Of a stretch of 5,416 bases of DNA, positions 5,057 to 5,416 are shown one piece after another. Made by a program: the position numbers and the translations under genes. A model generated the notes under the pieces. The model made no database searches, was not told where the DNA came from, and was given only the letters and a program-made list of their open reading frames with translations. Origin of the DNA: Dehalococcoidia bacterium. GTDB taxonomy: Bacteria; Chloroflexota; Dehalococcoidia; GIF9; UBA5629. The DNA lies in assembly GCA_041653995.1 (NCBI GenBank), contig JBAZEK010000032.1, forward strand, positions 1-5,416, read 5' to 3'. How positions within the stretch are numbered: position 1 is the stretch's first letter; every line of letters begins with the position of its first letter.

Positions 5057-5416
5057 GTGGTGAACTCCTTTATGGTTGTTAGTCGCTGTGTTAGAAGGTT
5101 TTCATGTTTCCAGAAGCGGCGGTAAAACTGCGGGTGTGCCAGCCGAAAGACCTTGCCGCCTGCCGTCTCGTAGACTCCCGCGCCGTCTGTCTGGACACCT
5201 TTCTTGCGGGGGCATGTAAACGTTGCCAAGGGTTGCAGGCCGGCAAACCCGTACTTTTTATCAGCCGCCGCCCAGGCGTGTTGCCCCATAAAGATGATCG
5301 GCAGGCGGCGTGCCGTGAAGTGGTCTGCCGCAAGTTCCCACCCGGGCTCGCGGGCGTTCGTCCACGCCACGAGGTGGTCGGCAACCTGCGCCTCGGCAAG
5401 CGCCCGCGTCATGTAC
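5053..5416 (-). CDS. C-terminal part of an unidentified protein, possibly of the uracil-DNA-glycosylase superfamily
   Basis: The frame is open to the right edge, so the gene probably begins outside the window. The first Met (5412) has too little upstream sequence to judge as a start. Numbered from that Met, the 119 residues contain a hydrophobic strand followed by a Gly turn (LPIIFMGQHAW, 37-47), a second strand (LATFTC, 62-67), and VFRLAHPQFYRRF (88-100). A strand-LG-x-x-A segment followed by a strand ending in H-P is the pattern of the C-terminal half of type 4 and related uracil-DNA glycosylases. The residue after H-P, usually Ser, is Gln here. The first catalytic motif (G-x-D/A-P-G) would lie outside the window, so this is a weak hypothesis. 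The TGA overlaps the ATG of the ThyA-family gene (ATGA), so the two are almost certainly translated together. Confidence 0.6.
   Translation of the reverse strand, partial: YMTRALAEAQVADHLVAWTNAREPGWELAADHFTARRLPIIFMGQHAWAAADKKYGFAGLQPLATFTCPRKKGVQTDGAGVYETAGGKVFRLAHPQFYRRFWKHENLLTQRLTTIKEFTT

Noticed and set aside
5091..5399. Minus-strand frame of 102 codons within the last gene
   Set aside because: It is a shifted frame of the gene at 5053-5416, Arg- and Pro-rich, without recognisable motifs or an overlap with the next start.

Overview
This window looks like part of the DNA-replication and recombination region of a tailed double-stranded DNA bacteriophage. All genes read from the minus strand, so transcription runs from right to left. 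The evidence is a phage-type family A DNA polymerase, a gp32-like zinc single-stranded-DNA-binding protein, a probable UvsY-type mediator, a thymidylate-synthase-family enzyme with a cytosine-type active site, and a free-standing HNH homing endonuclease. The genes are packed tightly, mostly with short overlaps. The host cannot be named from this sequence.

In the order of transcription: (1) 5416-5053, the C-terminal part of a gene cut by the right edge, with a weak resemblance to the uracil-DNA-glycosylase fold; (2) 5056-4190, a ThyA-family nucleotide hydroxymethylase or methylase with Asp where thymidylate synthases have Asn; (3) 4197-2194, DNA polymerase with a 3'-5' exonuclease domain; (4) 2143-2096, a 15-codon leader ORF whose stop overlaps the next start; (5) 2099-1365, an HNH endonuclease with seven NUMOD3-type repeats, in a clearly AT-rich island; (6) 1401-883, a UvsY-like helical protein; (7) 882-659, the only sizeable non-coding gap, with a candidate promoter and an inverted repeat; (8) 658-476, a 60-residue single-span membrane protein; (9) 498-1, a gp32-like SSB cut by the left edge.

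Read together, the SSB and the UvsY-like protein would support recombination-dependent replication, with the polymerase copying the DNA. The ThyA-family enzyme would make a modified pyrimidine nucleotide, most likely a 5-substituted dCMP, for use by the polymerase. The HNH gene appears to be a later insertion between polymerase and mediator. Composition supports this: bases 1201-1260 (UvsY-like gene) hold 41 G+C of 60, bases 3541-3600 (polymerase) 31 of 60, and bases 1741-1800 (HNH) only 22 of 60. The most interesting point is the predicted cytosine-modifying chemistry, followed by the way the HNH gene is stitched into the operon by overlaps at both ends.
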